14,394 nt of DNA, taken from NCBI GenBank assembly GCA_965646165.1, contig CBFFYP010000097.1:1-14394 (forward strand), written 5' to 3'. The first letter of the stretch is position 1, and every line of letters begins with the position of its first letter. Source of the stretch: MGBC114844 sp910585855. Its GTDB lineage: Bacteria; Bacillota; Clostridia; Lachnospirales; Lachnospiraceae. The notes beneath the pieces were generated by a model. That model did no database searches and was not told the DNA's origin. It saw nothing but the letters and a program-made list of their open reading frames with translations. Positions 1 through 7,719 of the stretch are shown here, one piece after another. A program made the translations under genes and the position numbers.

Positions 1-16
1 CTGTCTAAAAATGCTT

Positions 17-133
17 TTATTGAAAAACGTAAAATTCCCAGACAGCAACTTTGTCAATTCTCCTAAAGTTGGTGCGTATGCCCAACCGCCCCATCGCTTC
101 AAAAAAAGGATTCTCAATATTTAAGTTTTTCAC
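17..133 (-). pseudogene. Truncated DUF624/YesL-like membrane protein start
   Basis: A GTG at 133 with a strong AGGAAGGAG site just upstream opens a frame of only 38 codons, ending in TAA at 17-19. The first 18 residues (MKNLNIENPFFEAMGRLG) resemble the usual start of DUF624/YesL-type membrane proteins, which normally continue with a hydrophobic helix (D-L-x-x-L-N-x-L). Here the text changes abruptly into a charged, non-hydrophobic tail and stops. A frame one base over stays open from about 120 to the window edge, so either a frameshift or a junction with foreign sequence near 80 is possible. It lies 56 bp behind the membrane protein at 190-855 and may have been co-transcribed with it. The family call rests on remembered N-terminal similarity only; a genuine short peptide cannot be excluded. 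Confidence 0.4.
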
Positions 134-189
134 ATTTTACTCCTTCCTACACAATTTCCCTTCACTTTAATAGTTCCTCTTTTCATCTG

Positions 190-855
190 TCAAGATCCCA
201 CAGCAAACTTTAAAAACGCCCGTTTTGCTTCTTTATGTGTATCTCCCTGCAAAAATACCAAAAGCAAAGGATCATCATCTTCTTGGTTTAAATAAGACAT
301 CAAATACAGTTCAGAAAGGTACAGCCCCTTTGCCTTCCCTTCTTCTAACAGCATCCTTTCCTCCCACAATGCCATCTCTGCCCTATCAAAAAGCAAATCC
401 AAATCCATAAATTCATATTCCAATTCCCTGCAGTGTCTATAAAAACTAATCGGCATAATTACTGCATCCAGCTCTCCCACCAGCCAGCCAAAAAAGAATT
501 TCTCATAAGAACTCTCATTTGCTCCCTCTATCTGCTTTCCCTCATAAGAAAACACATAATCCGAATCAATCCAAATCCGTTCCTCTGTCATCCCGGATTT
601 CTCAGAAAACTCCTGCTGCATCCTCTCATCCCGCTCATAATTTACCGCCTGATTAATCATAACACAAGTAAACTCTTTCGGTGGCTTCTGAAAAAACAAA
701 TGACGAACCAGCAATACAAAAATCCCGATTCCAAGCACAGTAAGTAAAATATGATACCAATAATAACTCACAATATATTCCATCTTCTGATATCGATCCA
801 TCCCCGCTGTCTTTTTACGAATCTCTCTCCAAACACTTCTCAGCCATTCCGTCAT
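190..855 (-). CDS. Membrane-anchored protein of unknown function
   Basis: A 221-residue protein. I chose the ATG at 855 because AAGGAGG lies 8 nt upstream (864-870); an upstream in-frame start at 912 falls inside the predicted promoter. Residues 1-33 are basic and amphipathic, residues about 35-55 form one hydrophobic helix, and the remaining roughly 165 residues are acidic and soluble, rich in Glu, Asp and Tyr. The likely topology is N-terminus inside with the C-terminal domain outside the membrane. I see no catalytic motif. Small proteins with a YIxxYYxxHI motif leading into a single helix occur, as I recall, next to DUF624/YesL genes in Lachnospiraceae, which fits the DUF624-like remnant just downstream. 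It has its own promoter, so it is probably not part of the mannan operon. Function not recognised. Confidence 0.75.
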   Translation of the reverse strand: MTEWLRSVWREIRKKTAGMDRYQKMEYIVSYYWYHILLTVLGIGIFVLLVRHLFFQKPPKEFTCVMINQAVNYERDERMQQEFSEKSGMTEERIWIDSDYVFSYEGKQIEGANESSYEKFFFGWLVGELDAVIMPISFYRHCRELEYEFMDLDLLFDRAEMALWEERMLLEEGKAKGLYLSELYLMSYLNQEDDDPLLLVFLQGDTHKEAKRAFLKFAVGS

Positions 856-883
856 CCGTTTTTCCTCCTTCCCTCTTTCGATT

Positions 884-912
884 ATTATAATTGTTCCCCC
901 ACTTTCCAGCAA
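884..912 (-). promoter_or_regulatory. SigA-type promoter for the 190-855 gene
   Basis: Read on the minus strand: -35 TTGCTG (912-907), a 17-bp spacer, and a consensus -10 TATAAT (889-884), followed by about 28 nt of leader to the ATG at 855. The -10 is perfect and the -35 has TTG plus poor last three bases. It makes this gene a separate transcription unit from manA upstream. Confidence 0.55.
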
Positions 913-1036
913 TTACATAAAACCACAAAAAAAGTTTTTTTCAAATCTCACGATTAAATATAAAAACAATCCCCAATCTATACCAACCTTACAAATTCTA
1001 CAAACTCTATTCCTTCTTCTGTTCAAAAGCCAAGAA

Positions 1037-1370
1037 ACAGCCGGATTGCGGAATGGTTGGTATCTCTGCAGTGACTTCGGAAAAAAGCTGGATATTCTTA
1101 GGCTTCTGACAAAAAACTAGGATTTTTTGCACATACTGCTTCCATGCAGTGTGTGCAAAAAAAGGGGCGTGTTTAGCCCGTATTCCAAGAAGATTACACC
1201 TTACGGCTGATATCACCTTCCTTACACCAGCAAAGTTTCAACCGCCACACGGGCGAATTGCGCCCCGGTCCGTCCGGCTGGATGCACCAACAAGCAGAAG
1301 CCTTAGCATATCCTGCTTTTTGGAGACCGGAACAGCAGAATACCAACCATTCCGCAATCCGGCGTCCCCC
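1037..1370 (-). repeat. Structured repeat element C (334 bp)
   Basis: This fills most of the 517-bp gap between the membrane protein start (855) and the manA stop codon (1373). The ends are perfectly complementary over 24 nt (1040-1063 with 1340-1363), closing the whole element into one long stem. Read on the minus strand it begins GGGGGACGCC, directly behind the manA TAA, and ends GGCTGT. It is clearly more GC-rich than its surroundings. Inside are further dyads: 1123-1139 with 1146-1162, a GGGCG/CGCCC hairpin near 1248-1264, and an AAGCAG/CTGCTT hairpin near 1290-1315. The part around 1261-1370 matches the truncated copy D at 14286-14394 in inverted orientation, so it is a dispersed repeat. 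Short reading frames cross it on both strands, but none has a ribosome binding site. I cannot match it to a named RNA family. Confidence 0.8.
1123..1162 (+). other. 17-bp hairpin inside element C
   Basis: Arms 1123-1139 and 1146-1162 enclose a 6-nt loop. All 17 positions pair if the plus strand is transcribed (one is a G-U wobble); on the minus strand that position is a C-A mismatch. Neither strand has a U-run after the stem: the outer pairs are T-rich on the left and A-rich on the right. It is therefore not a normal intrinsic terminator. Confidence 0.6.
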
Positions 1371-1372
1371 TT

Positions 1373-2320
1373 TTAAAGTGTCGTAATCAACCCTTCAAAA
1401 CTCCCCTCTAATATACAATCTCCCGTATCCGCCGTAATAAAAACACTCTCCCCCTTTTTTACCATTACCTGTTCCGTATCAGAAAGCACTCTCCCCGTTC
1501 CACTTAAAACAAGTAAACTAAGAAAAGATGATCCATCTGCCTTTATTACCTTTTTCCTATTCTTTTCATCTAATAAAACTCGATCCACCGTAAAATAATT
1601 ACAAAAAACCAAATGCGGTGCAAAAGACTGTTTCTGCATAACAGGAACTCGATTTGTTACCTGAAGTGCCTTATCAATATGAAGATCCCGCTCTTTTCCA
1701 TTGGCATCTTTTCTGCCATAGTCATAAACCCGATAAGTCACATTTGAACTCTGCTGAATCTCTGCAATTAAAATCCCTTTTCCAATCGCATGTATCGTCC
1801 CCGGTTCAATAAAAAATACATCTCCCTTTTTTACCGTCACCCGATTTAATACCTCTAATAAAGTCTGTTCTCTTATCCGCTCTGCAAATTCCTCTTTCGA
1901 AATCTCTTTGGAAAACCCATAGTACAGACTCGATCCCTCCTCGCAGTCTACAACATACCACATTTCTGTTTTTCCATACTGCCCTTCTTCTTTTAAAGCA
2001 TAGGCATCATCTGGATGTACCTGTATTGAAAGGTCCTCTTTGGCATCTATAAATTTAATCAGTAGCGGAAACTGTTGATACTTCTGACACTTTTCTCCTA
2101 CCGCTTTTTTTCCCTCTTTTTCTAGATACTCCTTTAATGTCCTTCCTGCAAACTCTCCGCCTTCCACTATACTTGGTCCGTCTAAATGACAGGAAAGTTC
2201 CCATGTTTCCGCTAATTTTTCTCCTGAAAATGTTTTGCCAAATTCTGTTTTTAATCTTGTTCCACCCCAAAGATACGCCTTACAGCTTGGTTTTAATTTT
2301 AAAATCGCCATACTATGCAC
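1373..2320 (-). CDS. manA: Mannose-6-phosphate isomerase, class I
   Basis: Interconverts mannose-6-phosphate and fructose-6-phosphate in the cytoplasm, the exit of the mannan pathway into glycolysis. The 315-residue length fits the short Firmicute ManA type. The zinc-ligand pattern of the cupin fold is visible: Q100 and H102 in SIQVHPDD, E119 in KTEMWYV, H177 in IEPGTIHAIGKG. The start is uncertain: GTG at 2320 has a GGAA 8 nt upstream, while an ATG three codons later (2311) has only a weak, more distant site. It is the last gene of the operon, 32 bp behind the mannosylglucose phosphorylase. Its TAA lies 2-3 bp from the end of element C, so that element forms the 3' untranslated region. Mannose-1-phosphate made upstream must first be converted by a phosphomannomutase that is not in this window. 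Confidence 0.95.
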   Translation of the reverse strand: MHSMAILKLKPSCKAYLWGGTRLKTEFGKTFSGEKLAETWELSCHLDGPSIVEGGEFAGRTLKEYLEKEGKKAVGEKCQKYQQFPLLIKFIDAKEDLSIQVHPDDAYALKEEGQYGKTEMWYVVDCEEGSSLYYGFSKEISKEEFAERIREQTLLEVLNRVTVKKGDVFFIEPGTIHAIGKGILIAEIQQSSNVTYRVYDYGRKDANGKERDLHIDKALQVTNRVPVMQKQSFAPHLVFCNYFTVDRVLLDEKNRKKVIKADGSSFLSLLVLSGTGRVLSDTEQVMVKKGESVFITADTGDCILEGSFEGLITTL

Positions 2321-2352
2321 ACTTTCTTTTCCATTCTAAAAATGTAAAAAAT

Positions 2353-3522
2353 TTAATTTTCGAAAAGTTTTTTATTTCGATCAATCAAAGTACATCTCTG
2401 CTTTACACAATCAGGCGAACGCAGCGGATCAGAAGGCGTCTGAAACAGATAGTCCTCTAATTTCTCAATGCTGCTTACCGCTACATGCATCCTTGTATCA
2501 CAGGATGCATAATAGATATATACTTCTCCATTTTCCCGTGCAATCGCTCCATTGGTAAATACTACATTCGAAACATCCCCCACCCGTTCTTTTCCAAGCG
2601 GCACTAAAAATACACCGGAAGGTTCTGCTATCACTTTTGACGGATCGTTTAAATCTGTTCCAAATGCATAAAGCACATACCGCAGACCCGCTGCCGTATT
2701 TCGAACTCCATGGGCAATATGAATCCAGCATCGTTTCCCCCGAATCGGAACTGCTCCTGCCCCGTTTTTGCATTCTGTTAAAGTGTGATAAATCCGCCTG
2801 CTGATAATCTTTTCCTCATCAATCACAGCATGAGCAATATCCTCACAGAGTCCAAAACCAATTCCACCACCGCTTCCGGTATCGATAAATCCGTCCATAG
2901 GGCGGGTATAAAATGCATATTTTCCATCTACAAACTCTGGATGGAGCAAAACATTTCTCTGCTGAGGGGAACGAAGTGTCTTTAAATTTTCTAACCGTTC
3001 CCAAGTTTTTAAATCCTTTGTCCGTACAATACCTGCCTGCGCTACGGCAGCAGATAAATCTGATGTTGTCGTATCCTTGCTCTCCGAACAAAAGACACCA
3101 TAGATATAGCCATCTTCATGCTTTGTCAAACGCATATCATAGACATTGGTTTCTTCCGGGCAGGTATCCGGTAAAACTACCGGATAATCCCAAAACCGAA
3201 ATCCATCCACTCCACTTTCACTTTCTGCAACAGCAAAAAAAGATTTTCGATCATTTCCTTCCACCCTTGCTACTAGATAAAACTTTCCGTTTAACTCGAT
3301 TGCCCCGGAATTCATCACTGCATTGATTCCTAACCGTTCCATAAAATATGGATTTCTTTCCTCATCCAAATCATATCTCCAAATAAGCGGTGCATGTTCT
3401 CTTGTTAAAACCGGATATATGTAGCGATCATAGATTCCGTTATAAAAATCACTTTTTTGATTTTTTCGCTGAATCAATTTTTCCTGCTTTTCTAATTCCA
3501 CATAGTATTGTCTATGAATCAT
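2353..3522 (-). CDS. GH130 mannosylglucose phosphorylase
   Basis: Phosphorolyses 4-O-beta-D-mannosyl-D-glucose to alpha-mannose-1-phosphate and glucose (EC 2.4.1.281) in the cytoplasm, using the product of the neighbouring epimerase. The 389-residue length and sequence fit the GH130 subfamily 1 type known from Ruminococcus albus RaMP1 and Bacteroides fragilis MGP. Typical blocks are RVEGNDRKSFFAVAES (about 86-101), NVYDMRLTKHEDG (126-138) and LLHPEFVDGKYAFYTRPMDG (192-211). D129 in VYDMRL is the expected general acid of the five-bladed beta-propeller. The ATG at 3522 has AGGAGG just upstream. It sits 34 bp behind the epimerase and 32 bp before manA. The signal-less N-terminus fits an intracellular enzyme. 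The exact substrate is inferred from subfamily features and context. Confidence 0.92.
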   Translation of the reverse strand: MIHRQYYVELEKQEKLIQRKNQKSDFYNGIYDRYIYPVLTREHAPLIWRYDLDEERNPYFMERLGINAVMNSGAIELNGKFYLVARVEGNDRKSFFAVAESESGVDGFRFWDYPVVLPDTCPEETNVYDMRLTKHEDGYIYGVFCSESKDTTTSDLSAAVAQAGIVRTKDLKTWERLENLKTLRSPQQRNVLLHPEFVDGKYAFYTRPMDGFIDTGSGGGIGFGLCEDIAHAVIDEEKIISRRIYHTLTECKNGAGAVPIRGKRCWIHIAHGVRNTAAGLRYVLYAFGTDLNDPSKVIAEPSGVFLVPLGKERVGDVSNVVFTNGAIARENGEVYIYYASCDTRMHVAVSSIEKLEDYLFQTPSDPLRSPDCVKQRCTLIDRNKKLFEN

Positions 3523-3556
3523 CTTTCCTCCTCCTGTTCCCTTTCCCTGCTGTCAG

Positions 3557-4747
3557 TCAGACTTTATTTTTATCGGATTCTCCCAGCCTTTTCATTACCT
3601 CCATACACATCCTTCCATTGTGGTACGGGCATTTCCAAGGCTCTACAATTGGCTTTTTTAGAGGAATATCGTTTGGATCTACTGCCCAAAACCACTCCGA
3701 ACCCTCTCTTTTATCAATAAAAACGGTTTCAATATAGTTCCAAATCCGCTTTGCCGCTTCCAAATACTCAATATGTTTCGGATTCTTTTGATATCCGTTT
3801 ATAAATCCTACGATTGCTTCTGCCTGCACCCACCAAACTCTGGTTCTGTCCCGCACGCCGTTTTCTGCTTCATTTGGCATAGCATTGTATTCCAATACAT
3901 AGGTAAAAACATTCTGTGTAATCTCTGCCGTAATCTTTTGAATCCGTTTTGTATACTCTATATCCCCTAACACTTCCAAAGTTCGATCCACCAGCCAAGC
4001 TGTTTCAATATCATGCCCATAGGAATATAAATCCAATAAAGAATTCCATGATCGATCAAAAAATACTTCCTGCCGTCCAAGTTCTCTATTATAAACCTTC
4101 TGTTCAAATAAATCCAACATAAAACGTATTCTCTCTCCTACAGCAGCATCTTTTGTCACTCGGTAAAGTTCGGTATAGGCTTCTAAAAGATGCAGAAGTG
4201 TATTCATTGTCTTTTCTGCCATTACCCCGTTTTCGGATAATTTTTCATTGTCCTCTGGACAAAACGTCCGATTAAATGCCTCCAAATACCCATATTCATC
4301 GGTACATTTTTCTTCAATCAGTTGATAAAGCTGCATTGCCGTCTGCAGTGCTTCTTTCTCTTTAACTGCATCATAATAAGAAGAAAGTGCATAAATTGCA
4401 AATGCCTGATTATATGTATGTTTGGTATCATCTTTTTTTTGCCCATCATAAGTAAGTGACCAATAAATTCCGCCATACTCCTGATCCAAACAGTAATTCT
4501 TTAAAAACCGATAGGCATGTTCGGCATCTTCTTTTAGATTCTCTGTTTCCAAAAGCCGATAGGCATTTGAGAAAAACCAAAGAATCCGGCTGTTTAAAAT
4601 ACATCCTTTTTCAAAAGTCGGATCGACTTTCCGATCATATCCCATATAGCCAAAATAGCCGCCATACTGTGTATCCTTTAATCCCTCCCAAAAAGGAATT
4701 AACTTTTGTTTTAAATGGTCGGCGATTTGATTTACAAATTTCTCCAT
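3557..4747 (-). CDS. Cellobiose/mannobiose 2-epimerase (AGE family)
   Basis: Epimerises the reducing-end sugar of beta-1,4-mannobiose to give mannosylglucose (and cellobiose to glucosylmannose; EC 5.1.3.11). This converts the mannobiose left by the GH130_2 enzyme into the substrate of the mannosylglucose phosphorylase. The 396-residue protein follows the Ruminococcus albus CE pattern along its length: an (alpha/alpha)6 barrel with ILNSRILWFFSNAY (50-63), KHTYNQAFAIYALSSYY (109-125), DRTRVWWVQAEA (300-311) and a C-terminal PWKCPYHNGRMCMEV. The three conserved histidines are at H186, H245 (SYGHDIE) and H376, each two residues off the R. albus numbering I recall. It begins 14 bp behind the GH130_2 stop. 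Its ribosome binding site is unusual (GGCGGGG, about 5 nt before the ATG) and may lower its translation compared with its neighbours. Confidence 0.93.
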   Translation of the reverse strand: MEKFVNQIADHLKQKLIPFWEGLKDTQYGGYFGYMGYDRKVDPTFEKGCILNSRILWFFSNAYRLLETENLKEDAEHAYRFLKNYCLDQEYGGIYWSLTYDGQKKDDTKHTYNQAFAIYALSSYYDAVKEKEALQTAMQLYQLIEEKCTDEYGYLEAFNRTFCPEDNEKLSENGVMAEKTMNTLLHLLEAYTELYRVTKDAAVGERIRFMLDLFEQKVYNRELGRQEVFFDRSWNSLLDLYSYGHDIETAWLVDRTLEVLGDIEYTKRIQKITAEITQNVFTYVLEYNAMPNEAENGVRDRTRVWWVQAEAIVGFINGYQKNPKHIEYLEAAKRIWNYIETVFIDKREGSEWFWAVDPNDIPLKKPIVEPWKCPYHNGRMCMEVMKRLGESDKNKV

Positions 4748-4761
4748 AACAACCCCGCCTA

Positions 4762-5784
4762 TTATCTTCTTCCGATTTCTATATCTGATTCGCTTAATGA
4801 ATTGTTTTCTTTAATATAAGCAACAACTTCCTCCACTGTAGTAAATGCAAGCCCTACATAAGTATCTGCTGCTCCATAATAAATTGCAATTCTACCACTT
4901 TCTGCATCATGGATGGTAGCACAAGGAAAGGTAACATTCGGAACAAATCCTCTCTCTTCATACCATTCCTCCGGTGTAAGCAAAAAGTTTCCGCAGCGAT
5001 ATTTTACAATCGAAGGATTTTCTATATCCAAAATCGCTCCTCCAATGCTATATACATATCCGTTGCAAGTTCCGCTTACTCCATGATAGAACAACAGCCA
5101 TCCTTCTGTCGTTTCAATCGGAGCTGCACCTCCGCCAATCTTTAATGACTCCCACCATTCAAAAGATTTTCCCATTACATGGCGATGTTTTCCCCAATAG
5201 ACCAAATCCGGGCTTTCTGAAAGAAAAATATCGCCAAACGGTGTATGCCCGCTGTCACTTGGACGGGACAACATCATATAGTTTCCATGAATCTTTCTTG
5301 GGAATAAAACCGCATTGCGGTTAAATGGAAGAAATGGATTTTCTATTCGAACAAATGTCTGAAAATCGGTTGTCTTTGCCATTCCAATCGCTGCCCCATA
5401 AAAATCCTGACACCAGATAATATAATAGATATCTTCTACTTTTACCAGCCGTGGGTCATAAGCATAAACCGGCATAAACGGCTTTCCCTCTTCATCTACA
5501 AACGAAATCTTTTCCTGTTCAAACTCCCAATGAATCGCATCTAAACTTCTTCCCATATAAATATAAGGAATCCCGTTTGTCTGTTCTCCACGAAATACAC
5601 CGATAAATCCGTCCTGATAAGGCATTACTGCACTGTTAAAAATACGTGCCACCTCTTTTGCAGGATTTCTTCCAATCACCGGATTTTCACAATACCGCCA
5701 AACAGGCGCACCATGCATCTGTTTTGGCTTTTCCTGCCATGGCATATTTGGCACGGCAGATCCTATGATTTTTACCTTATTCAT
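4762..5784 (-). CDS. GH130 beta-1,4-mannooligosaccharide phosphorylase
   Basis: Removes terminal mannose from beta-1,4-mannooligosaccharides by phosphorolysis, releasing mannose-1-phosphate (EC 2.4.1.319), and so conserves the bond energy. It is shorter (340 residues) than the other GH130 enzyme of the operon and fits subfamily 2 (RaMP2 type). Visible blocks are IFNSAV (48-53), FRGEQTNGIPYIYMGRS (64-80), VYAYDPRLV (106-114) with D110 as the expected proton donor, the NAVLFPRKIHGNYMMLSRPSD block at about 165-185, and GAADTYVGLAFTTVEEV near the C-terminus. The ATG at 5784 follows AAAGGAG. It is 54 bp behind the second permease and 14 bp before the epimerase. There is no signal peptide, so it acts in the cytoplasm. 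The first 12 residues look like an added N-terminal strand, as in oligomeric RaMP2-type enzymes. Confidence 0.92.
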   Translation of the reverse strand: MNKVKIIGSAVPNMPWQEKPKQMHGAPVWRYCENPVIGRNPAKEVARIFNSAVMPYQDGFIGVFRGEQTNGIPYIYMGRSLDAIHWEFEQEKISFVDEEGKPFMPVYAYDPRLVKVEDIYYIIWCQDFYGAAIGMAKTTDFQTFVRIENPFLPFNRNAVLFPRKIHGNYMMLSRPSDSGHTPFGDIFLSESPDLVYWGKHRHVMGKSFEWWESLKIGGGAAPIETTEGWLLFYHGVSGTCNGYVYSIGGAILDIENPSIVKYRCGNFLLTPEEWYEERGFVPNVTFPCATIHDAESGRIAIYYGAADTYVGLAFTTVEEVVAYIKENNSLSESDIEIGRR

Positions 5785-5838
5785 CTCTCTATTCTCCTTT
5801 ATTCTAACTATCTCATTTCAACTTTTTTCGTTCTCTTT

Positions 5839-6687
5839 TTAACCCTTTACTGCACCAGCAGCCATTCCGCTGTATACCTGTTCTTGGAAAATCAAGAATA
5901 ATACAAAAATAGGTATAATGGTAATCAGCACCCCTGCACAAATATAATTATACTGGTTTCCATAAGGACCGGTAAATGTATATAAAGCAGTAGAAATTGT
6001 CTTTAAATTCCGATCCTGCAGATACAGATTCGACATATAATATTCATTGTATACGCCAACTCCTTTTAATACCAAAGAAGTAACAATCGCCGGTTTCAAA
6101 AGTGGAAATAAAATCTTAAAAAATACTCCAAAATAAGTACATCCGTCAATAATAGCTGATTCATCCAAAGATACAGAAAGGTTTTCAAAAAACTGCAGGA
6201 AAATATAAATCGAAATAATATCCGTTCCCATCAACACAATCATATATCCATACAAATGATTGATTAACCCCAGCTTATACATAATCTGATATACTGTAAC
6301 CTGAGTAGCAATACCCGGAATTAAAGAAGCAAACATAAATAAACTATTGATAATTCCGCTTCCCTTAAACTTAAACCGATTTAATACATAGGCTAACATC
6401 GACCCGGTAAAAATCGAAACAATCAAAACCACTACTAATACAATTCCTGTATTTAAAAATCCCCGAAACATATTTGCCTGTTTTACTGCTACCACAAAAT
6501 TTTCAAAATATAAAAACGACTGCGGCAAATCCAATACAGAAGTAGCATTATATTCCTCCGTTGTCTTAAATGCAGTCAGCACACAGACGCAGACCGGAAG
6601 CAGGGCAATAATGGATGCCAGTATAATTGCTCCATACTTAAATACTGTAAATAAAAACGAACTTAATTTCATCTTTGAGATCTTCAT
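5839..6687 (-). CDS. ABC sugar transporter permease (MalG/MsmG type)
   Basis: Inner-membrane subunit of a CUT1-family oligosaccharide importer, 282 residues. It has the MalG-type pattern: an N-terminal helix (about 17-40), a soluble loop with LPQSFLYFENFVVA, then five further hydrophobic segments. The EAA loop that docks the ATPase is at about 174-195 (LDESAIIDGCTYFG...ILFP), with the Asp-Gly pair intact and Ser in place of the second Ala. The end, SGMAAGAVKG, is the common C-terminus of this subunit. It starts 2 bp after the first permease stops; its AAAGGAGG site lies inside the last codons of that gene, so the two are probably translationally coupled. No ATPase gene follows; CUT1 systems of Firmicutes often share one encoded elsewhere (MsmK type). 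Confidence 0.95.
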   Translation of the reverse strand: MKISKMKLSSFLFTVFKYGAIILASIIALLPVCVCVLTAFKTTEEYNATSVLDLPQSFLYFENFVVAVKQANMFRGFLNTGIVLVVVLIVSIFTGSMLAYVLNRFKFKGSGIINSLFMFASLIPGIATQVTVYQIMYKLGLINHLYGYMIVLMGTDIISIYIFLQFFENLSVSLDESAIIDGCTYFGVFFKILFPLLKPAIVTSLVLKGVGVYNEYYMSNLYLQDRNLKTISTALYTFTGPYGNQYNYICAGVLITIIPIFVLFLIFQEQVYSGMAAGAVKG

Positions 6688-6689
6688 AA

Positions 6690-7703
6690 TTAATATTGTC
6701 CTCCTTTCTTTGCAGCTTTTTCTGCTTTTGCGGCTTTCTTTTTCGCCCGAACCGTTGCCTTTGACTCATCTTCTGTTCCATTATCAAATACATACTTAAA
6801 GAATAAGTTCTGCGCAATCGTACATGCTACAATAATGACAAGCAATACAATCGCCATTGCACAGGCAAGCCCTACTTTTTGTCTTTCATGAGCCAGACGG
6901 TTCATAATAACAAAATATGTACCCGTTCCCATTGTACCATTGGTAATAACATAAGGCGGTTCAAATGCACTCAGTGATCCACTGATAGAAAGAATTAAAT
7001 TTAATACTACAATAGACTTAATACTAGGAAGAATAATATAAAGAAATTGATGCCATTTATTTGCTCCGTCTAAAGAAGCCGCTTCATAAAGATCGGTATC
7101 TACCGACATCATCGCTCCTAAAAAAAGAATCATATTTTGTCCCATATATCTCCAAACAGAAGTAGCTGCCAAAGAAATATTATTAATCTTTTGATCCTGA
7201 AGCCAGAAAGGAATATTTTCGGGATTCATTCCAAACATCTGCAAAAGAGAATCCAAAACATATCCACGTGCATAGAAAAACTTAAAAATAAAACCAACTG
7301 CAATTCCGCAGATTAGATAAGGAAAGAATAAAATTCCCTTAAATACACCGCTTCCTTTTACTTTAAATACAAATAAAGTAGCAAAGAATAAAGCAAGTGC
7401 AAGCTGTATAATCGCACCACCCATATAGTAAACACTTACAAATAAAGAAGTAAAACACTCACTTCGATTAAATACTTCTGCATAATTCTTTAATCCTACC
7501 CAAGTTCCTTCCTGACCATATCGAATATCATAAAAGCTAAACCGCACCATCTCAAAAAACGGAATATAAGTAAATACGGCCAACAATGTCAGCGGAACAA
7601 GCATAAATAAAACAATTACCAATCCCCTTTGTCCTTTTCGGCTCTTCATCACTTCCATAAAAGATTTTTTTGATTTTGGAGCTGCTTGTGTCATATTGCT
7701 CAT
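6690..7703 (-). CDS. ABC sugar transporter permease (MalF/MsmF type)
   Basis: Partner permease of the importer, 337 residues. It has a basic cytoplasmic N-terminus (1-26), a first helix (about 27-50), the typical FFEMVRFSFYDIRYGQEGTW loop, five more hydrophobic segments, and the EAA loop at about 205-226 (LYEAASLDGANKWHQ...ILP). The last 23 residues form a Lys/Ala-rich tail (KATVRAKKKAAKAEKAAKKG) that is longer and more basic than usual for this subunit; part of it encodes the ribosome binding site of the next gene. The ATG at 7703 has GGAGGG upstream. An 82-bp gap with a stem-loop separates it from the binding protein gene, the largest gap within the operon. The substrate is inferred to be mannooligosaccharides from the neighbouring enzymes. 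Confidence 0.95.
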   Translation of the reverse strand: MSNMTQAAPKSKKSFMEVMKSRKGQRGLVIVLFMLVPLTLLAVFTYIPFFEMVRFSFYDIRYGQEGTWVGLKNYAEVFNRSECFTSLFVSVYYMGGAIIQLALALFFATLFVFKVKGSGVFKGILFFPYLICGIAVGFIFKFFYARGYVLDSLLQMFGMNPENIPFWLQDQKINNISLAATSVWRYMGQNMILFLGAMMSVDTDLYEAASLDGANKWHQFLYIILPSIKSIVVLNLILSISGSLSAFEPPYVITNGTMGTGTYFVIMNRLAHERQKVGLACAMAIVLLVIIVACTIAQNLFFKYVFDNGTEDESKATVRAKKKAAKAEKAAKKGGQY

Positions 7704-7719
7704 AAATTCCCTCCATTTC

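Noticed and set aside
856..912. Longer start for the membrane protein at 912
   Set aside because: The extra 19 codons overlap a consensus -10 and the ribosome binding site of the ATG at 855.
225..957. Plus-strand frames opposite the membrane protein and other genes
   Set aside because: They are antisense shadows of minus-strand genes, without start signals and with unnatural composition.
1123..1162. Hairpin in element C as intrinsic terminator of manA
   Set aside because: No U-run follows the stem on either strand and the minus-strand form has a mismatch.
1037..1370. Element C as a group I or group II intron, riboswitch or CRISPR array
   Set aside because: No recognisable domain V, catalytic core, ligand-binding core or regularly spaced repeats; only nested hairpins closed by a long stem.
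1007..1376. Short open frames on both strands across element C (about 69 and 75 codons)
   Set aside because: They lack ribosome binding sites, lie wholly in a structured repeat with a self-complementary closing stem, and a similar frame recurs in copy D. They are by-products of the repeat, likely mis-annotated as hypothetical proteins elsewhere.
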